Of a stretch of DNA of 64,000 nucleotides, positions 46,796 to 54,240 are shown in pieces; within the stretch, counting starts at the first letter, position 1, and each line of letters opens with the position of its first letter. The stretch lies in NCBI GenBank assembly GCA_903843965.1, contig CAIMRY010000029.1:1-64000 (forward strand), given 5' to 3'. The stretch is from an uncultured delta proteobacterium. Its GTDB lineage: Bacteria; Desulfobacterota; Desulfovibrionia; Desulfovibrionales; Desulfovibrionaceae. The notes below the pieces were generated by a model, which saw nothing but the letters and a program-made list of their open reading frames with translations, was not told the DNA's origin and did not search any database. The translations under genes and the position numbers were made by a program.

Positions 46796-47032
46796 ATGGA
46801 CTGTATCAAACAAGCCTCTCGCATCAATCCCGATTCCTTGTACCGCGTCAAGCGCATCTGCCGACACAAAGACAACCCCGCACCGCTCATAGACGTTAGC
46901 CCGGCAACGTGGTGGGCCGGGGTCCGCGTTGGCAGATTCCCCGCGCCTGTCCGCAACGGTTCCTTGACTTTTTGGAAGGGCTCGGACCTCTTGGCCCTGG
47001 TTGAACGCATGGGCGGGGGGCAGGCAAAATGA
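46796..47032 (+). CDS. AlpA-family (MerR-like) excisionase/regulator
   Basis: A 78-residue helix-turn-helix protein. ATG 46796 has AAGGAG nine bases ahead. The second half, IDVSPATWWAGVRVGRFPAPV then FWKGSDLLALVERM, is the AlpA winged-helix pattern (S-x-x-T-x-W-x-x-V-x-x-G-x-F-P). AlpA proteins activate or serve excision of integrated elements. It is first in a chain of six ORFs joined by ATGA overlaps, so it probably controls the switch to replication. Confidence 0.85.
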   Translation: MDCIKQASRINPDSLYRVKRICRHKDNPAPLIDVSPATWWAGVRVGRFPAPVRNGSLTFWKGSDLLALVERMGGGQAK

Positions 47033-47289
47033 AAACGAGAAGCCCCCTCAGCCGGGCCAGGCATCGGGGGCAAGAAACAGGGTGCGCGTCTGCTCCCTGT
47101 GTACTCTTGCCCCTGCCCGGCGTCAATCTGCCTCTGCCCCACGCATGGCGCACCCTGAATGCCGTGACGGACGCCGTAGCGGCCCGTGGCTGGCCGTGGT
47201 GCCCTGTTGCCTCCCTTATGGTGGACGGCTGCACAGTGTCCGTTGAATCGGCCCTGGACGCCTCGCAAGCCGAGAGGTGGGCGCAATGA
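47029..47289 (+). CDS. Small hypothetical protein
   Basis: An 86-residue ORF whose ATG overlaps the alpA stop by four bases and whose TGA overlaps the primase ATG by four bases. The composition is Ala/Arg/Pro-rich with three Cys. No family is recognised. The double overlap is the main reason to call it real. Confidence 0.55.
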   Translation: MKTRSPLSRARHRGQETGCASAPCVLLPLPGVNLPLPHAWRTLNAVTDAVAARGWPWCPVASLMVDGCTVSVESALDASQAERWAQ

Positions 47290-49703
47290 GCACTAACGCT
47301 ATTACCGCCTTCCGCGCCCGGCTGGAAGAGGCCGGGCTTGTGCCTGGGGAGATCATCGCAGACGGCCAACTCCATCGCTGCGCCACGGTGGCAAAGCCCC
47401 GGTCCGTGAATGCCGCCTACATCGCGCACCTGGACGAACCACCTTCCCTCTGGTGGCTGGATTGGGCCACGGGACAGGGGGGCACCTGGACCGCCAAGGA
47501 AGAGCGCACCCTGAGCCCTGCCGAGCGCAAGGCGCTACAGGCCCGTATCGAGGCGGACCGTTGCGCCCGGCAAGAGGAAGAGGCCAAGCGCCATGCAGAA
47601 GCCGCAGACAAGGCCCGGCGCATCCTGGCCGATGCCACGGACTGCACGGTGCATCCTTACTTGGCGGCAAAGGGCGTGAAGTCCTGCCCCGGCCTTAAAA
47701 TCGGCACAGACGGGCGGCTGGTGGTGCCTGTGCTGGGAGAGGACGGCAAGCCCGTGTCTCTGCAATTCATCGCAGAGGATGGCGGCAAGCTGTTTCTCGC
47801 TGGCGGACGCACCAGAGGCGGGTACTTCGCAATCAAGGGTGCCGCTGGACCGTTCTACATTGCCGAGGGCCTGGCAACGGGCCTGAGCATCCGAGAAGCC
47901 ACGGGGCAAACGGTCCTCTGCGTCTTCAACGCCGGGAACCTTGAGCACGTGGCGGCCCATGCCCGCCAGAAGTACCCGGACCGCGAGCTGGTGCTTTGCG
48001 CCGATGATGACAGGGAAACAAAAGGCAACATCGGGCGGAGCAAGGCGACTGCGGCGGCCCTGGCCGTGGGGGCATCCCTGGCCGTGCCGAGCTTCAAGGA
48101 ACCGCTGGACGCGCAGGGAAAGGCGCGGACCGACTTCAACGATCTGCACCAAGCCGAGGGCCTGGACGTGGTGCGGGCGCAACTGGCCGGAGCATCCAAG
48201 CCCGTGGCCGTGGCAGAGGCCCCCATAGAGCCCGTGAGCTTCGACACCCTCAACGTGCCCGACGTGGACCCCGCTTTGCTGCCTCCGATCTTGGGGGAGT
48301 TTTGCGGAGCTGTTGCCGAGGGCCTGCAAGTGCCTTTTGAGCTGGTGCTTATCAATGCCCTGGCCTGCGTGGCTGGTGCTGGGCAGCGCAAGTTCAAGGT
48401 GCAGGTGCGCCCGGATTACATGGAGCCCGTCAACATCTATGCCCTGGCGGCTCTGCCCCCTGGCGAACGCAAAAGCGCCACGGCGGAAGCCTGCAAGCGC
48501 CCGCTGATTGATTGGGAGACGGAAGCCCAGGAAGAGGCGCGGGAGAGTATCCGCAACACCCTAAGCGAACGCAAGACGCTGGAAAAGGCCATTGAAGCCA
48601 AACGGGCCAAAGTGGGCAGCGCCAAGACGGCAGAGGTCCGCCGCGAGGTTATAGCCGAGGTCAAGGCGCTTGAAGCAGAGTTGCCCGAAGTGCCAGCCGC
48701 ACCCCGGCTGCTGATTGATGACGTGACGCCGGAAGCAATCCCGGCATTCATGGAAAGGCAGCAAGAGCGGGCCGTCATCATAGAGGCAGAGGGCGGCTTT
48801 TTTGACATTCTGGCCGGGCGCTATTCCAAAGGAGTGCCGAACCTGGACGCCGTGCTGAAACTCTGGTCCGGGGAGGCCGTTCACGTTGACCGCCGGAGCG
48901 GGCAAAACATCGTACTCCATGACCCAGCCTTGACCATCTGCCTTTCCCCTCAGCCGGAAGTTGTGCGGGGCCTGGCTGATAAGCCCGGTTTCCGAGGCCG
49001 TGGCCTCTTAGGGCGCATCCTGTTCCTGTTGCCCAAGAGCCGCGTAGGCAGTCGGGAGGTGGAGCCGAGGCCCATTCCCCAGGCCGTGCAAGCCCGATAT
49101 GCGGCCAAGGTGCGCGGCCTTCTGGACTTGCCGTGGGCGCGGGGCACGGACGGCAAGCCTGCGTCCTACCTCTTGCAGATTGCGCCGGATGCTTACCGAG
49201 AGTGGGCGGACTTCCATCGTGACGTTGAAGCGGAGCTGCGCCCCGGCGGAGAGCTTGAGCTGATAGCCGATTGGGGCGGGAAGTTGCACGGCGCGGCTGC
49301 GCGGCTGGCTGGGCTTCTGCATCTGGTGGAGCATGACGCCCCGCACCTGCACCCTATCGGCCTGGGCACCATGCAACAGGCGCTTGGGCTGGCAGCGGTC
49401 CTCACGGAACACGCCAAGGCCGCTTTTGCCCTCATGGGGGCGGACCCGGACATTGAATGCGCAAAGCATATCCTGGCCTGGATTGTGGACAGGCGCGTTG
49501 ACGCATTCCAGGCGCGAGAAGCCTTCCAGGCCGTGAAGGGCCGCTACTCCAAAATGGAGTTGGTCAAGGCTGGGCTCTCCATCTTGGAGGAACGGGCGTA
49601 CATCTTCCCGGCCCAAGTGCCAACACGGGAACCGGGCAAGGCTGGCCGTCCACCCTCCCCAGGATACAGCGTCAACTCTCTGGCCTTCGGGGGTGCCATA
49701 TGA
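47286..49703 (+). CDS. TOPRIM primase / DUF3987 helicase-like fusion
   Basis: An 805-residue replication protein of the element. The N-terminal ~100 residues (LHRCATVAKPRSVNAAYIAHLD, then WWLDWATGQGGTW) are the P4-type primase-associated domain. A TOPRIM-like fold follows near residues 190-290 (YIAEGLATGLSIREATGQ, ELVLCADDDRE, TDFNDLHQAEG). From about 330 on it is the DUF3987 / YfjI-like ATPase domain (ALAALPPGERKSA as P-loop region, FFDILAGRYSKGVPNLDAVLKLW). It would prime and unwind element DNA. The start ATG 47286 lies after GAGAGGTGG. Helicase activity is inferred from the family. Confidence 0.88.
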   Translation: MSTNAITAFRARLEEAGLVPGEIIADGQLHRCATVAKPRSVNAAYIAHLDEPPSLWWLDWATGQGGTWTAKEERTLSPAERKALQARIEADRCARQEEEAKRHAEAADKARRILADATDCTVHPYLAAKGVKSCPGLKIGTDGRLVVPVLGEDGKPVSLQFIAEDGGKLFLAGGRTRGGYFAIKGAAGPFYIAEGLATGLSIREATGQTVLCVFNAGNLEHVAAHARQKYPDRELVLCADDDRETKGNIGRSKATAAALAVGASLAVPSFKEPLDAQGKARTDFNDLHQAEGLDVVRAQLAGASKPVAVAEAPIEPVSFDTLNVPDVDPALLPPILGEFCGAVAEGLQVPFELVLINALACVAGAGQRKFKVQVRPDYMEPVNIYALAALPPGERKSATAEACKRPLIDWETEAQEEARESIRNTLSERKTLEKAIEAKRAKVGSAKTAEVRREVIAEVKALEAELPEVPAAPRLLIDDVTPEAIPAFMERQQERAVIIEAEGGFFDILAGRYSKGVPNLDAVLKLWSGEAVHVDRRSGQNIVLHDPALTICLSPQPEVVRGLADKPGFRGRGLLGRILFLLPKSRVGSREVEPRPIPQAVQARYAAKVRGLLDLPWARGTDGKPASYLLQIAPDAYREWADFHRDVEAELRPGGELELIADWGGKLHGAAARLAGLLHLVEHDAPHLHPIGLGTMQQALGLAAVLTEHAKAAFALMGADPDIECAKHILAWIVDRRVDAFQAREAFQAVKGRYSKMELVKAGLSILEERAYIFPAQVPTREPGKAGRPPSPGYSVNSLAFGGAI

Positions 49704-50104
49704 GCTTGGCCGCCAAGTGGAAGAACAGGGCCAGCGGTGGCACTTGTGGGGGTGAAGTTGTAAGATCAATATTCTCAATATCCTCAAAATACCCCTTCAA
49801 GCCTAATTCTGAGGATTGTGGGAATATTGAGCATAAGAATCAAACCCCCGCTTTGAGCATAGACGAGGGGCCTTCGGGCCTCCCCTGGCCGGAGCCGGAA
49901 CCGTTCCCGCTGGTGGTGCGGTCCGTGCCCTGGAAGTATGCCTGCCTCTACGCCATTGCCTCACACTTCGGCGCAGGGCTCACGAAAAACGGCGGGGGCA
50001 GGCTCACGCTCACCTGTCCGGCCACGATGCCCCTAGAGGCCGCACAGGCGGCACGGGACGGCCTCGCGGAACTGGCGGGTTACATCGGGGGGCGGCTGCA
50101 ATGA
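49700..50104 (+). CDS. Hypothetical protein of the replication block
   Basis: A 134-residue ORF coupled by ATGA at both ends. The first ~55 residues, including SIFSISSKYPF, are AT-rich and variable. The second half (PLVVRSVPWKYACLYAIASHFG, then LTLTCPATMPLEAAQAARDG) is GC-rich and looks conserved. The internal base-composition shift suggests a fused or recently altered N-terminus. The function is unknown. Confidence 0.6.
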   Translation: MSLAAKWKNRASGGTCGGEVVRSIFSISSKYPFKPNSEDCGNIEHKNQTPALSIDEGPSGLPWPEPEPFPLVVRSVPWKYACLYAIASHFGAGLTKNGGGRLTLTCPATMPLEAAQAARDGLAELAGYIGGRLQ

Positions 50105-50571
50105 AGATCATCCGAGACACCAGAGAGCAAACGCCGTTCACCTTTGGCGGCTATGATTGCGAGGTGCAGGCCGGGACGCTCACCACGGGCGACTACAGCC
50201 TTGCCGGGCTCATGGACCGCTGCGCCGTCGAACGCAAGAGCCTGGACGATCTGTTGTGCTGCCTCACTGGCGAGGGTCGGGAGCGTTTCGAGCGTGAGCT
50301 TGCCCGCGCCGCTGGCCTGGAATGTTTCGCCGTGGTGGTGGAAGCGTCCATGCAGGATATGGCCGAAGGCCGTTACCGGAGCAAGATGAAGCCCCATGCG
50401 GCCCTTCAGTCCGTGCTGGCCTTCCAAGTGCGCTACGGGGTGCCGTTCATCTGGTGCGGCAACCGGGCCGGGGCTGAGTACGCGGCCTTTCATTTCCTGC
50501 GGCACTATCTGCGCGAGGCTCAAGAACGGTTACGGGCCGTGGTGAAGGCACACGGCGAGGCAGCGGCATGA
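50101..50571 (+). CDS. ERCC4/XPF-type nuclease domain protein
   Basis: A 156-residue stand-alone nuclease. Active-site motifs are intact: Asp6 and RE at 8-9 in RDTREQTPF, GDY at 30-32, and ERK at 44-46 in VERKSLDDL. No helicase or HhH domain is attached, unlike archaeal or eukaryotic XPF. Phages use such proteins as recombination or Holliday-junction-related nucleases. It is coupled to its upstream gene by ATGA and probably serves replication or recombination of the element. Confidence 0.85.
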   Translation: MKIIRDTREQTPFTFGGYDCEVQAGTLTTGDYSLAGLMDRCAVERKSLDDLLCCLTGEGRERFERELARAAGLECFAVVVEASMQDMAEGRYRSKMKPHAALQSVLAFQVRYGVPFIWCGNRAGAEYAAFHFLRHYLREAQERLRAVVKAHGEAAA

Positions 50572-50696
50572 CCCTTCGCCGGGGGGTTATCCGCACGCAT
50601 CGCGCGCGACGCGCCCGCGAGCGCATAGAGGGCGAAAATGGGAAATCGGCGGGGCATTCACAGACCAGTACGCGCGCCGCGCCTGTGCGCGCATAG
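50568..50696 (+). CDS. 42-residue Arg-rich micro-ORF
   Basis: ATG at 50568 overlaps the nuclease stop (ATGA) and the frame runs to TAG at 50694-50696. The peptide is strongly basic (RTHRARRARERIEG). It is too short for usual gene calls, but it continues the unbroken series of overlaps that starts with alpA. It might bind nucleic acid. It could also be a chance frame. Confidence 0.4.
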   Translation: MTLRRGVIRTHRARRARERIEGENGKSAGHSQTSTRAAPVRA

Positions 50697-50720
50697 GATA
50701 GCCAAAAGGAGCGATAGACT

Positions 50721-51023
50721 ATGAACAGAGTGCAGATAATCCGAAGCATCGCGGCCAAAAGCAGGCTTCCGCAATCCGTGGTTAAACTCACCCTGGCGGG
50801 CCTTGAGGAAATCATAGGCGAGGCGCTGGACCAGGACGCCAAGGTGACGCTTGCCGGATTCGGCAGCTTCTATGTGCGTGAATGGGGCGGGTACGTGAGT
50901 AGTCAGACAGGGCGGCCCGTGGCCCTGCGCCGCAAGGTGCGTTTCTCTGCCGGGTCCAGGCTCAAAGAGGCCGCCAGGATTCAAAAGGCTGCGCCATTGC
51001 CGGGCGAGGAAAGGGAAGCCTAG
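50721..51023 (+). CDS. HU-family DNA-binding protein
   Basis: A 100-residue protein with AAAAGGAG ahead of ATG 50721. It has the HU/IHF fold: helices IRSIAAKSRLPQSVVKLTLAGL, then VTLAGFGSFYVREW, and the DNA-arm region SSQTGRPVALRRKVRFSAG in place of the usual RNP-x-T. The arm deviates from chromosomal HU, as often in mobile elements. It may bend DNA for integrase or primase action. Confidence 0.88.
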   Translation: MNRVQIIRSIAAKSRLPQSVVKLTLAGLEEIIGEALDQDAKVTLAGFGSFYVREWGGYVSSQTGRPVALRRKVRFSAGSRLKEAARIQKAAPLPGEEREA

Positions 51024-51058
51024 GCGCATGGCACCGAGGCAGCATAGGAGAAACAGAC

Positions 51059-51847
51059 ATGACGAAGCGCAAGGGCAAAGAGAAGCCCAAGGAAAAGGCC
51101 CCTGTGGTGGTGCGGGAAATGACCCCGGCGGAACAGGCCAGATATGAGGCGTTCAAGGTGCGTGAACAGGCCACGCCGGGGGCATTGAAGTTTGAGGACT
51201 TGGGAATGAAGGACGGGGCGCAACAAATGGGGCTGTGTATGACAGACCCCCATGAGTTCCGTTCGTCTGCTTTGGCGGCGGCAACTGGCACGGTCAATCC
51301 CGACATGGGGAGCTGCCTGCTGGGCCAGGCCGCAACTTCTGTTCCTTCCACCCGGAAACCCGGCGATCATCTGAGCACCATAGCGGCTATGATGACGGAC
51401 ATTGCCCCAAGCGACGGCCTAGAGGGCATGTTAGCCGCGCAAATGGTGGCTTGCCACAATGCGGCTATGGATTGCTTGGGCCGGGCTCACGTGGCCGGAC
51501 AGACTTTTGAAGGCCGTAAGCTCAATCTCACCTTTGCGGACCGTTTCTTGAGAACGTTCACGGCGCAGGTGGAAGCCTTGGCGAAGTATCGGGGCAAGGG
51601 CCAGCAAAAGGTGATTGTGGAGCACGTACACGTCCACCAGGGCGGGCAAGCCATTGTCGGCAACGTGACAACCGGGGGAGGGGGGCATGGAACAGGAAAT
51701 GACGGCACAACCTCATGCCAGCGCGCAATTGAGGCCGCCGGAGAATCAATCACGCTTCGATCTGCGGACGGTGCGGAAGTGTGGGGCGCGCTGCAAGGGG
51801 ACGGGGAAGCCGTGCCAGCAACCCGCGATGCCGAACGGACGCTGTAA
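51059..51847 (+). CDS. Phage-type hypothetical protein
   Basis: A 262-residue protein; AGGAG precedes ATG 51059. The N-terminus is Lys-rich (TKRKGKEKPKEKAP). Later segments HNAAMDCLGRAHVAGQ and KVIVEHVHVHQGGQAIVGNV recur in phage and GTA-like proteins located just before the small HGGxS-motif protein and terminase genes. The function is unknown. The last 160 bases overlap the next gene in another frame. Confidence 0.75.
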   Translation: MTKRKGKEKPKEKAPVVVREMTPAEQARYEAFKVREQATPGALKFEDLGMKDGAQQMGLCMTDPHEFRSSALAAATGTVNPDMGSCLLGQAATSVPSTRKPGDHLSTIAAMMTDIAPSDGLEGMLAAQMVACHNAAMDCLGRAHVAGQTFEGRKLNLTFADRFLRTFTAQVEALAKYRGKGQQKVIVEHVHVHQGGQAIVGNVTTGGGGHGTGNDGTTSCQRAIEAAGESITLRSADGAEVWGALQGDGEAVPATRDAERTL

Positions 51848-52001
51848 ACTGCATGGCGGGAAGTCTCCCGGCCCGCCCAAGGGCAACCGCAACGCCTGGA
51901 AGCATGGGCGATACTCGGCTGAGGCGATAGCACGACGGCGAATGTTGCGGGCTTTGCTGCGAGAGATGCAAGAGGCGGCGAAGTTGGCAGAGCAATATTA
52001 A
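51687..52001 (+). CDS. HGGxS-motif small protein
   Basis: A 104-residue protein with KCGARCKGTGKPCQQPAM and then the motif CKLHGGKSPGPPKGNRNA, a hallmark of a phage/prophage small-protein family. The spaced cysteines and histidine (GARCKGTGKPC, CKLH) may bind zinc. A start at 51687 is given; ATG 51699 is possible. It overlaps the preceding gene by about 160 bp, which is long for bacteria. In prophages this type lies near the terminase small subunit, but no terminase follows here. Confidence 0.75.
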   Translation: MEQEMTAQPHASAQLRPPENQSRFDLRTVRKCGARCKGTGKPCQQPAMPNGRCKLHGGKSPGPPKGNRNAWKHGRYSAEAIARRRMLRALLREMQEAAKLAEQY

Positions 52002-52020
52002 AACGGAAGGAAATTGGTAG

Positions 52021-52044
52021 GGCCGGGGGCGTTGGTTCCCGGCC
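52021..52044 (+). terminator. Hairpin after the HGGxS gene
   Basis: GGCCGGG pairs with CCCGGCC around a 10-nt loop. The following sequence is only moderately T-rich. Confidence 0.5.
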
Positions 52045-52091
52045 TTATCTATTGGCTGGAGAATCGACCTCAGGGTTACAAACGGGCTTGA

Positions 52092-52679
52092 TTATTCGAC
52101 TGCTGTAAGCAAAGAATCGAGCAGTCCACGAAAGGCATCCTCCATCATTTGCTTATGCGTTCTATCAAACACCTGAAATCCAATAATATAATTATATACG
52201 GCTTTCGTTAGCAAATCTGACCAGCCGGTTACATTTTCGGCACCTGAGTTAAGCATTCGCTTAAACTCTGCTGCTGCAACTTCAAAATATTCCTCTTGTT
52301 CTTCCTTTGTCCGTAAAATTAATACTGTTACCGTCAGCAGGTGAAACAGTCCAGTTGGTTGAACATCAAACACTTCAGATTTTAATAAATTTGAAATTGA
52401 AAGCCCTACATATCCACCATACACTATAGGCAACATATGAAACAATCTTAGCCGCTCGTCACGAGTAGCAAACGATTCATTCATGCGCATACTTTTCGTA
52501 ACTATGTGAACCGTGACAATGCTTAATGATTTTCTAAGTCGCTCGCATACGTCTTCTTCATTTGATATGTATCCAACATCGCCGTCGTCGCAAAGTTCAT
52601 TATGAAGTTTATGTGCGAGAATTACCAAGTTGTGCGCCACACGCTGCGAATTATAATCTATCCCCGACAAAAGTCCCAT
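52092..52679 (-). CDS. Unknown AT-rich gene at the right end of the element
   Basis: A 195-residue protein read against the rest of the element. ATG 52679 (MGLLSGIDYNSQRVAHNLV) has GGGGGGG upstream; a longer frame reaches 52784. It is AT-rich, predicted all-helical and soluble, with segments ERLRKSLSIVTVHIVTKS and EEQEEYFEVAAAEFKRML. No family is recognised. The opposite orientation, base composition and flanking by two similar hairpins mark it as a separately acquired cargo gene. Defence is a reasonable but unproved guess. Confidence 0.6.
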   Translation of the reverse strand: MGLLSGIDYNSQRVAHNLVILAHKLHNELCDDGDVGYISNEEDVCERLRKSLSIVTVHIVTKSMRMNESFATRDERLRLFHMLPIVYGGYVGLSISNLLKSEVFDVQPTGLFHLLTVTVLILRTKEEQEEYFEVAAAEFKRMLNSGAENVTGWSDLLTKAVYNYIIGFQVFDRTHKQMMEDAFRGLLDSLLTAVE

Positions 52680-52762
52680 GCCGACCCCCCCACCAGGCGC
52701 ACACAACGTGCCAACCCATTGCAACCCAAGCTCACTCTCGACCTTGCCCGACCTGTACATGA

Positions 52763-52846
52763 CCGGAGGGAGAATGGGAAGCATGGGCGCAAATGTGGCG
52801 GGTGCTGCTCAGTGAGTATCGGGAACACTTGAGGCGAGAAGGGTAA
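52763..52846 (+). pseudogene. Possible C-terminal remnant of a phage gene
   Basis: A short frame after a TGA reads PEGEWEAWAQMWRVLLSEYR and ends at TAA 52844-52846. The composition looks protein-like and GC-rich, unlike the adjoining AT-rich gene. It may be the tail of a plus-strand gene cut by insertion of the 52092-52679 gene. No start codon is present. Confidence 0.3.
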
Positions 52847-52851
52847 GGGAG

Positions 52852-52878
52852 AGGTCGGGGCGTGAGCTTCCGGCCTTT
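52852..52878 (+). terminator. Second hairpin at the right end
   Basis: AGGTCGG pairs imperfectly with CCGGCCT and is followed by TTTT. It resembles the hairpin at 52021-52044 in layout and sequence. Confidence 0.5.
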
Positions 52879-52927
52879 TGCGTTGACCTGCATACCGCCT
52901 AACGGTATTATTTGAGCAGAGCGATTA

Positions 52928-52966
52928 TGGGGGCAGCCTGCTAGTGCGGGGGCATAATTGGGGGCA
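52928..52966 (+). repeat. Three (T/C)GGGGGCA octamers at the right end of the element
   Basis: Copies begin at 52928, 52947 and 52959, in the same orientation as the four copies at 44261-44298. The remainder of the local sequence is AT-rich, so such G-runs are unlikely to be a composition effect. Confidence 0.55.
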
Positions 52967-53020
52967 TCTGTATTTTTAGCAACAGAAGATGTTTTGCAAT
53001 ACTAAGCTTTTATATGTTCT

Positions 53021-53037
53021 GTTCGACCGACTCCCCC
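53021..53037 (+). other. Candidate degenerate attachment site (right)
   Basis: GTTCGA at 53021 and CTCCCCC at 53031 occur with the same spacing as in the tRNA-Ser 3' part (44134 and 44144). Thirteen of 17 positions agree. The match does not continue through the CCA end, so it may be a decayed attR or chance. Confidence 0.3.
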
Positions 53038-53123
53038 GTTCCAACCGGCTTCACCACGCAGACTCCCGGCCCTGCGGCCGGGGATTGCGCCCAGCAAAAC
53101 CCACCGGCAACAGGAGGCCCGAA

Positions 53124-53927
53124 ATGCATCTCGGCAAGGCCATCAGACTGGAACGCATCATCGACCGCAACACCAAGCGCGCCATCATCGTGCCCATGGA
53201 CCACGGCACCACCGTTGGCCCCATCGGGGGCATCGTCAACATGCACAGCGCCGTCAAGGCCATTGTCGAGGGCGGGGCCAACGCCGTGCTCATGCACAAG
53301 GGCATGCCGCGCTGCTGCCACCGCACCCAGGGCAAGGACGTGGGGCTCATCGTGCACCTCTCGGCCAGCACCTCGCTTTCCCCCTTGCCCAACGCCAAGA
53401 CCCTGGTCTGCACCGTGGAGGAGGCTCTGCGCCTCGGCGCGGACGCGGTGAGCGTGCACGTCAACCTGGGCGACGAGAGCGAGGCCAGAATGCTGGAGGA
53501 CTTCGGCCAGGTCACGGGCTCGGCGCAGAGCTGGGGCGTTCCGGTGCTGGCCATGGTCTACGCGCGCGGGCCCAAGGTCAAAAACGAGTTCGACCCCGAG
53601 GTGGTGGCGCACTGCGCCCGCGTGGGCGTGGAGCTCGGCGCGGACGTGGTCAAGGTGCCCTACACCGGCGACCCCGATTCCTTCTCCCGGGTCATCGACG
53701 CCTGCTGCGTGCCTGTGGTCATCGCGGGCGGGCCCAAGCTCGACAGCACGCGCGACTTCCTGGTCATGGTCCACGACTCCATCCAGGCGGGCGGCGCCGG
53801 GCTCTCGGTCGGCCGGAACATCTTCCAGCACCAGCGCCCGGACCTGCTGACCCGGGCCCTGGCCAAGGTGGTGCACGAAAACGCCGGGGTGGACGAGGCC
53901 ATGCAGCTGCTACAGGGCTACGAATAG
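53124..53927 (+). CDS. 2-amino-3,7-dideoxy-D-threo-hept-6-ulosonate synthase (class I aldolase family)
   Basis: A 267-residue aldolase of the archaeal FBA/ADH-synthase family. ATG 53124 has AGGAGG ahead. Marker segments are [27 protein letters not shown], the Schiff-base region [11 protein letters not shown] with its lysine, and GGPKLDS. In archaea and in desulfovibrios this enzyme starts the alternative route to dehydroquinate for aromatic amino acids. The partner dehydroquinate synthase II is not in the window. A fructose-bisphosphate aldolase role is the alternative. Confidence 0.87.
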   Translation: MHLGKAIRLERIIDRNTKRAIIVPMDHGTTVGPIGGIVNMHSAVKAIVEGGANAVLMHKGMPRCCHRTQGKDVGLIVHLSASTSLSPLPNAKTLVCTVEEALRLGADAVSVHVNLGDESEARMLEDFGQVTGSAQSWGVPVLAMVYARGPKVKNEFDPEVVAHCARVGVELGADVVKVPYTGDPDSFSRVIDACCVPVVIAGGPKLDSTRDFLVMVHDSIQAGGAGLSVGRNIFQHQRPDLLTRALAKVVHENAGVDEAMQLLQGYE

Positions 53928-53974
53928 CCCGCTTTCCGGCGCGGCGGCGCCAGCGCGGATAATCAGCGCGAAAT

Positions 53975-54020
53975 AGCGCCCCGGCTCCCGCATCCAGGGG
54001 GGGGCCGGGGCGCTTTCTTT
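53975..54020 (+). terminator. Terminator after the ADH-synthase gene
   Basis: AGCGCCCCGGC pairs with GCCGGGGCGCT around a 17-nt G-rich loop and is followed by TTCTTT. Confidence 0.85.
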
Positions 54021-54174
54021 GGTCCGGCCCTGCTGGACCGGACACCGGCCCGAACACCGGAAAGGACAGACGCCGGAAAACGCAGACACCGTTGTTGGGC
54101 CGGTACCCTGAATGAGCACACCACGCAGCACTACGCAACAAGAAGATATTTGGACAATCTCCGCAGCGCGCCCC

Positions 54175-54202
54175 TAAAGTTCCGGCACCTCACAGACGAT
54201 AA
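54175..54202 (+). promoter_or_regulatory. Candidate sigma-28 (FliA) promoter of the FlxA-like gene
   Basis: TAAAGT begins at 54175 and GACGATAA spans 54195-54202, against the consensus TAAAGTTT and GCCGATAA. There is one mismatch in the -10 part, and the spacer is one base longer than usual. It sits 38 bp before the ATG of a FlxA-like gene, a class known to be sigma-28 dependent in E. coli. Confidence 0.45.
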
Positions 54203-54240
54203 GCAGTGTAGGGTAAGACCATATAATGCGGGAGGGGCAG

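Larger units (their letters stand above)
44158..53037 (+). mobile_element. Integrated element next to tRNA-Ser, phage-satellite-like
   Basis: About 9 kb between tRNA-Ser and the core aldolase gene. It begins with a tyrosine integrase and continues with an AlpA-type regulator, primase-helicase, nuclease, HU protein and genes that usually sit beside phage terminase. No capsid, tail, portal or lysis gene is present, nor relaxase or type IV secretion. This makes a self-sufficient phage or conjugative element unlikely and a helper-dependent satellite or degraded prophage plausible. Two AT-rich unknown genes lie near the ends. Octamer clusters mark both ends, and a partial match to the tRNA 3' end is found at 53021-53037. 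The right border is uncertain. Confidence 0.7.

Noticed and set aside
44158-53037. Integrative conjugative element
   Set aside because: No relaxase, coupling protein or type IV secretion gene is present; AlpA, primase and HGGxS genes point to a phage-like origin.
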